Assembly (NCBI GenBank): GCA_041741895.1
Contig: JBGSJO010000015.1
Span: 1 to 16,897 of the forward strand
Source: Allopontixanthobacter sp041741895
Lineage (GTDB): Bacteria; Pseudomonadota; Alphaproteobacteria; Sphingomonadales; Sphingomonadaceae
Length of the DNA stretch: 16,897 nucleotides
Reading direction: 5' to 3'
Shown in pieces: positions 13,888 to 16,897 of the stretch. The position numbers were made by a program, and so were the translations under genes. A model generated the notes under the pieces. That model was not told the DNA's origin and did not search any database. It saw only the letters and a program-made list of their open reading frames with translations. How positions within the stretch are numbered: position 1 is the stretch's first letter; every line of letters begins with the position of its first letter.

Positions 13888-15516
13888 TTACGCTTTGCTG
13901 GCTGGGTGGACACCGCCAGCCAGCGGTTCGCCTGCTTCGGAATGGCCAAGCAGTTCTTCACCAACATTGTCATCCTGCAGCGTATCGAGATGCATCAGCT
14001 TCTTGATCAGCCCTGCGATCAGGATAACCACGATCCCAACTACAATCGCGACCAGGCCGATCTTCCAATAGATATCCATTGTCGCTGCACGGGTCATCAT
14101 GCCATCTTCACCGCCCGTCGCAGCGCCGATCATGCCAGCGACAAAATTGCCGCCCGCCGTGGCAAAGAACCATGCACCCATGATCAGGCTGGCGAGATGG
14201 CGCGGCGCGAGCCGGTTCATCGCACTGAGGCCGACCGGGCTGAGGCATAGTTCCCCGGTGGTGTGGAAGAAGTAGATTCCGAACAGGAAGATTACCGGGA
14301 TCAGCGTTTCCGGCCCGACAGTCGCGGCACCCCAAACGAGGACCAGAAAGCCAAAGCCGAGTTGGATCAGGCCAAGGCCGAACTTCGCCGGAGTCGATGG
14401 CTCAAGCCCGCGATTGCCCAGGAAAGTCCACAGCCACGCGAAGATCGGTGCCAGCAGGATGATGTAGATCGGATTGATTGACTGGAACAGCGGGGCGGGA
14501 ACGCCCTGCAAATCGATCTCGCGATCGGTAAACAGATTCAGCGAACCACCAGCCTGTTCGAACAGGCCCCAGAATAGCGGCTGCAGGGCGATCAGGAACA
14601 GGATCGCGAACATCCGCTCGCGCGGCACCTTGTCCAGCTTGAATGCCTCAAACAGCACATAGATCAGCAAGGCGGCGCCCGCCACTAGCATCAGCCAGCC
14701 AACGACGGACTGGTACTGGATCAAAAGCCACATCACGCCAACCGCAACCACGCCGACACCGTAGAGAGTGTATTCGCGGGTTTTTTCGAGTATCTTTGGC
14801 GGTTCGCCCTGACCAAGTAGCAATGGCTTGCCCAGGATGAACACGATCAGCCCAAGCAGCATGCCGACACCGGCCGCTCCGAAACCGTAGGACCAGCCGA
14901 GAGTAACCCCGAGATAACCGGCAATGATCGTACCGATGGCTGCGCCGACGTTAATCCCCATGTAGAAGATAGTATAGGCACCGTCGCGGCGCACATCGGT
15001 GCGCGGGTAAAGCTGGCCGACAATCACCGAAATATTGGCCTTCAGGAAGCCCGAGCCTACGATGATGAAGCTAAGTGCGAGCCAGAAGATGTTGATCGTC
15101 GGATCATTCTGTCCGCCGGTTCCCTCGAAGGCCATCAGGAAGTGGCCGAATGTCAGCAGGACCGCACCGAACAGCACCGCCTTGCGTTGACCGAGATAGC
15201 GATCGGCGAGCCAGCCGCCGAGCACCGGCGTGATATAAACCAGGCTGACATAGGCACCGTAAACGATGTTGGAGGCGCTGTCATTGAACAGCCAATGCTG
15301 GGTCAGGTAGAAAATCAGCAGCGCGCGCATGCCGTAATAGGAGAAACGTTCCCACATCTCGGCGAAAAACAGAATGTAGAGACCCTTGGGATGGCCGCCG
15401 ACTTCGGCTTGCTTGCGCGTGACGGCGAATGCGCCGAAAGCAAGAAATAATACGAGGACTACAGACGCGATTGCCGCGATCCAGTCCCCCTCGTTCCACA
15501 ATGCCATATTTTTCAT
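13888..15516 (-). CDS. Proton-dependent oligopeptide transporter (POT/PTR2 family)
   Basis: A 542-residue inner-membrane major-facilitator protein that couples proton entry to uptake of di- and tripeptides. The proton-coupling motif ExxER is intact (Glu53, Glu56, Arg57 in 'FFAEMWERFSYYGMRALL'), followed by 'YGAYVSLVYITPVLGGWLAD', 'FYMGINVGAAIGTIIAGYLG' and the PTR2 signature region 'TTGELCLSPVGLSAMNRLAP'. Unlike most family members, a hydrophobic helix (about residues 12-33, 'IAAIASVVLVLFLAFGAFAV') precedes the ExxER helix. The ATG at 15516 has CAGGGA about 9 nt upstream, so this extension appears genuine. It heads a minus-strand operon with the two amidohydrolases and is divergent from a GntR-type regulator. 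Confidence 0.95.
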   Translation of the reverse strand: MKNMALWNEGDWIAAIASVVLVLFLAFGAFAVTRKQAEVGGHPKGLYILFFAEMWERFSYYGMRALLIFYLTQHWLFNDSASNIVYGAYVSLVYITPVLGGWLADRYLGQRKAVLFGAVLLTFGHFLMAFEGTGGQNDPTINIFWLALSFIIVGSGFLKANISVIVGQLYPRTDVRRDGAYTIFYMGINVGAAIGTIIAGYLGVTLGWSYGFGAAGVGMLLGLIVFILGKPLLLGQGEPPKILEKTREYTLYGVGVVAVGVMWLLIQYQSVVGWLMLVAGAALLIYVLFEAFKLDKVPRERMFAILFLIALQPLFWGLFEQAGGSLNLFTDREIDLQGVPAPLFQSINPIYIILLAPIFAWLWTFLGNRGLEPSTPAKFGLGLIQLGFGFLVLVWGAATVGPETLIPVIFLFGIYFFHTTGELCLSPVGLSAMNRLAPRHLASLIMGAWFFATAGGNFVAGMIGAATGGEDGMMTRAATMDIYWKIGLVAIVVGIVVILIAGLIKKLMHLDTLQDDNVGEELLGHSEAGEPLAGGVHPASKA

Positions 15517-15573
15517 GCCGGTCGTCCCTGAATTTAATGTCCGCGTTTCTGATGAGCGGATCCGAAAGCCCGC

Positions 15574-15601
15574 ACACTAGCGCCTGTTTCTGGCATGTGA
15601 A
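15574..15601 (-). promoter_or_regulatory. Candidate promoter of the peptide transporter operon
   Basis: Read on the minus strand, TTCACA (15601-15596) is followed after 16 nt by TAGTGT (15579-15574). The -35 is a good match and the -10 a weak one. It lies 58 nt before the transporter ATG and directly beside the 16-bp palindrome, which would place that palindrome just upstream of the -35 box. Confidence 0.3.
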
Positions 15602-15606
15602 GCCTT

Positions 15607-15622
15607 AGTTTCAGCTGAAACT
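15607..15622. promoter_or_regulatory. Perfect 16-bp palindrome, probable operator between the transporter and GntR genes
   Basis: AGTTTCAGCTGAAACT is its own exact reverse complement. It is in the 206-nt region between divergent genes, about 90 nt upstream of the transporter start and 100 nt upstream of the regulator start. This size and symmetry fit a dimeric repressor or activator of the LacI or GntR type. The neighbouring GntR protein is an obvious, untested candidate to bind it. Confidence 0.6.
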
Positions 15623-15722
15623 GGTGTTTCCCCGGGGCTCTGCTGCGGCGCTACTGGCGGCACACGCACTTGACGCGCCGCGCTGTATTATGGCACTGAT
15701 GCACCCAAGCTAAGGAAACCCG

Positions 15723-16070
15723 ATGCCCCAACAGTCCCGCCCGGTATATTTGAAGCTTCGTGACCTGATCGCCGCAGCGATCATCGAGGGAACCTATCGC
15801 GAAGGAGAAATGCTGCCTTCTGTCCGGGCATTCGCAGCCGCACAGGGTGCCAATCCGCTGACGGCGGCCAAGGCATACCAGCAATTCCAGGCCGATGGGC
15901 TGGTCGAGGTCCAGCGCGGGGTCGGGATGTATGTTGTGCCGGGTGCTGCAGCCAAATTGCGCACCGCCGAACGTGCGCATTTCATCACCAGCGAATGGCC
16001 CGAAATACAGGCGCGGATGCGGCGCCTGGGAATCGAACCGTCGGAACTATTCGAAAAAGCGTCAGCCTAG
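15723..16070 (+). CDS. GntR-family transcriptional regulator, YtrA-like short form
   Basis: 115 residues. The first ~70 are a GntR winged helix-turn-helix: 'PVYLKLRDLIAAAIIEGTY', 'LPSVRAFAAAQGANPLTAAKAYQQF' (recognition helix) and 'GLVEVQRGVGMYVVPGA'. Only about 40 helical residues follow, too short for a ligand-binding FadR, HutC or MocR domain. That architecture matches the YtrA subfamily, whose members often control nearby membrane transporters. The ATG at 15723 has AAGGAAA 4 nt upstream. It is divergent from the peptide transporter, with a perfect palindrome between them, so regulation of that operon and itself is a reasonable inference. Confidence 0.9.
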   Translation: MPQQSRPVYLKLRDLIAAAIIEGTYREGEMLPSVRAFAAAQGANPLTAAKAYQQFQADGLVEVQRGVGMYVVPGAAAKLRTAERAHFITSEWPEIQARMRRLGIEPSELFEKASA

Positions 16071-16255
16071 GGGCCGGAACACGCCGGCTGGCGGGTTCTG
16101 TTGGCCTCGATGGCAGGGTCGAAAACTGCCAATTCGGGCTGATTTACCGCCGCTTCAACTAAGGCGTTGTGCGAATTCGCATAATCTGTCACTTTGACGT
16201 ACGCTTTCTGCATGAGTAAAGTCCGGACACGGGCGCTGATATTCGGGTCCATCAT
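16067..16255 (-). CDS. Possible small protein, unrecognised (62 aa)
   Basis: A minus-strand frame of 62 residues (begins MMDPNISARVRTLLMQKAY, ends RTRQPACSGP) fills the gap between the GntR gene and ihfB. Its stop overlaps the end of the GntR gene by 4 nt. The codons look fairly genome-like, with GC common in third positions, and the protein is soluble with no signal or membrane segment. Against it, there is no clear Shine-Dalgarno sequence, and its first 20 codons overlap a good ihfB promoter on the other strand. No family is recognised, so it is listed as possible only. Confidence 0.35.
   Translation of the reverse strand: MMDPNISARVRTLLMQKAYVKVTDYANSHNALVEAAVNQPELAVFDPAIEANRTRQPACSGP
16194..16222 (+). 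promoter_or_regulatory. Candidate sigma-70 promoter for ihfB
   Basis: TTGACG (16194-16199), a 17-nt spacer and TAAAGT (16217-16222) match the -35/-10 pattern in five and four of six bases. It would start RNA near 16230, a leader of about 70 nt before the ihfB ATG. Confidence 0.5.
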
Positions 16256-16299
16256 GTACCGTGGCGTTAATTTGTGGCAAGCTGGGTCAGGGGAAGAAT

Positions 16300-16581
16300 A
16301 TGATTAGATCGGAACTTTTGCTGGCTTTGGCCAAAGACAATCCCGAATTGCACAGCGATGAAATCGAACAGGTGGTCGACATCTTCTTCGAAGAAATCGC
16401 GCAGCGCCTTGCTGAAGGCGGCCGGGTAGAATTGCGCGGCTTTGGTGCCTTTTCCACGCGCGAGAGAGAGGCACGCAAGGGCCGCAATCCGCGGACCGGC
16501 GAACCGGTTGATGTTCCGGGAAAACGGGTGCCTTATTTCAAACCAGGCAAGGAAATACGCCAGCGATTGAACGCTGATTGA
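16300..16581 (+). CDS. ihfB: Integration host factor subunit beta
   Basis: One half of the IHF heterodimer, a nucleoid protein that bends DNA at specific sites and assists recombination, replication and transcription. 93 residues, the normal size. It begins MIRSELLLALAKDNPELHSDE, then the dimerisation helices, and the DNA-contacting arm 'VELRGFGAFSTREREARKGRNPRTGEPV' with Pro64, the family's intercalating proline. 'VPYFKPGKEIRQRLN' closes the domain. The frame is open upstream to a GTG at 16261, but the ATG at 16300 has CAGGGGAAG 4 nt before it and gives the family N terminus. The partner ihfA is not in the window. Confidence 0.95.
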   Translation: MIRSELLLALAKDNPELHSDEIEQVVDIFFEEIAQRLAEGGRVELRGFGAFSTREREARKGRNPRTGEPVDVPGKRVPYFKPGKEIRQRLNAD

Positions 16582-16677
16582 TAGGCAGTTTGCTGGTCGG
16601 CCAATCGCTGCACCATATTGGCAGAGCCAGAATTGCAAAATAGCGGCTGCGATGTCTCGTCCCGTTTTCGGGATCAT

Positions 16678-16762
16678 GCGGGTGTGGCGGAATGGTAGAC
16701 GCCGGGGACTTAAAATCCCCTGATCATTGATCGTGCTGGTTCGAGTCCAGTCACCCGCACCA
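16678..16762 (+). tRNA. tRNA-Leu (anticodon UAA)
   Basis: 85 nt including an encoded CCA (16760-16762). The acceptor stem GCGGGTG (16678-16684) pairs with CACCCGC (16752-16758), with discriminator A. The anticodon stem GGGGA/TCCCC (16704-16708/16716-16720) encloses the loop CTTAAAA with anticodon TAA at 16711-16713. A long variable arm (TGATC-att-GATCG) marks a class II tRNA, and the T arm holds GGTTCGAGTCC. Reads UUA codons. Confidence 0.97.
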
Positions 16763-16774
16763 TCTCCGAGTTTT

Positions 16775-16860
16775 CGGATGAAGACGCCCATTTTGCTGAA
16801 AGCAAACTGGACAAAGCTGGGCACCAAAGGACAGCTTTGGGGCCGTCTTCGGTCTATCCG
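16775..16860 (+). ncRNA. Candidate structured RNA or element with a three-way junction, 12 nt after tRNA-Leu
   Basis: An outer stem CGGATGAAGACG (16775-16786) pairs with CGTCTTC (16844-16850) and ATCCG (16856-16860), with one 5-nt bulge. CCC (16787-16789) can pair with GGG (16840-16842). Inside are two hairpins: TTTGCT/AGCAAA (16792-16797/16801-16806) with loop GAA, and CAAAGCTG/CAGCTTTG (16812-16819/16832-16839), 8 bp with a 12-nt loop. All helices are compatible. No known RNA family is recognised. A further CGGTTT/AAACCG pairing (16859-16864/16883-16888) follows. It could be a small RNA, a processed tRNA 3' trailer, or part of a repeat element; the window ends soon after. Confidence 0.4.
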
Positions 16861-16897
16861 GTTTCAGTCGCAGAAATGGGGAAAACCGACGTTCGGA

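Noticed and set aside
15670..15691. TTGACG and TATTAT upstream of the GntR gene as a promoter
   Set aside because: The two boxes are only 10 nt apart, far short of the 16-18 nt needed. Each may be real with another partner, but no pair could be supported.
16647..16675. TCCCGTTTTCGGGA hairpin before tRNA-Leu as the ihfB terminator
   Set aside because: Only a 5-bp stem with the T-run in its loop and none after it, so it cannot be called a terminator with any confidence.
16267..16827. A 186-codon minus-strand frame running across ihfB and the tRNA gene
   Set aside because: It reads through tRNA-Leu on the wrong strand (giving the familiar artefact DWTRTSTINDQG) and lies opposite ihfB, which is unmistakable. 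It is a spurious translation.

Overview
The window looks like a chromosomal segment of a GC-rich alphaproteobacterium, most likely in the Sphingomonadales (an Erythrobacter- or Altererythrobacter-like genome). The call rests on the overall look of the proteins (IhfB, Dxs, the heparinase next to purH, MlaA with a long linker) and on GC-rich third codon positions. It is an inference and no search was run. There are no insertion sequences, phage genes, integrases or CRISPR arrays. Apart from the right edge, it reads as vertically inherited genome.

Layout. Positions 2-532 hold the C-terminal part of a gene running in from the left; it may be a bacterial relative of the Tam41/Mmp37 phosphatidate cytidylyltransferase. 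A secreted DUF2141 protein lies opposite it (581-1093, minus). Next is a plus-strand run. It begins with a tight cluster of rpe (pentose phosphate pathway), a heparinase II/III-like protein and purH (last two steps of IMP synthesis). It continues with a tiny membrane protein overlapping a lipoprotein-type MsrA, a Zur/Fur-type zinc regulator and dxs (entry to the MEP isoprenoid pathway). zur and dxs both have promoter-like -10 boxes a few bases before their ATG and no Shine-Dalgarno sequence, so they may be leaderless.

From 9103 to 15516 the genes are on the minus strand. In transcription order they are a POT-family peptide transporter, an amidohydrolase lipoprotein, a second exported amidohydrolase-like protein overlapping it by 4 nt, an MlaA-like protein with extra N- and C-terminal regions, and an NnrU-family membrane protein. 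The first three form a convincing operon for di/tripeptide uptake and hydrolysis. The second amidohydrolase aligns without gaps to the first around the HxH site, but its metal-binding residues are replaced, so it looks like a pseudoenzyme partner. A perfect 16-bp palindrome lies between the transporter and a divergent small GntR/YtrA-type regulator, which makes a plausible local control switch.

The right end (15723-16897) carries the GntR regulator, a doubtful small minus-strand ORF, ihfB (integration host factor beta), tRNA-Leu(UAA) and, 12 nt after the tRNA, an unexplained stretch that can fold into a three-way junction. The signals most worth a second look are the enzyme/pseudoenzyme amidohydrolase pair in the peptide operon, the structured element after tRNA-Leu, the one-cysteine lipoprotein MsrA with its mini membrane partner, and the remodelled MlaA.
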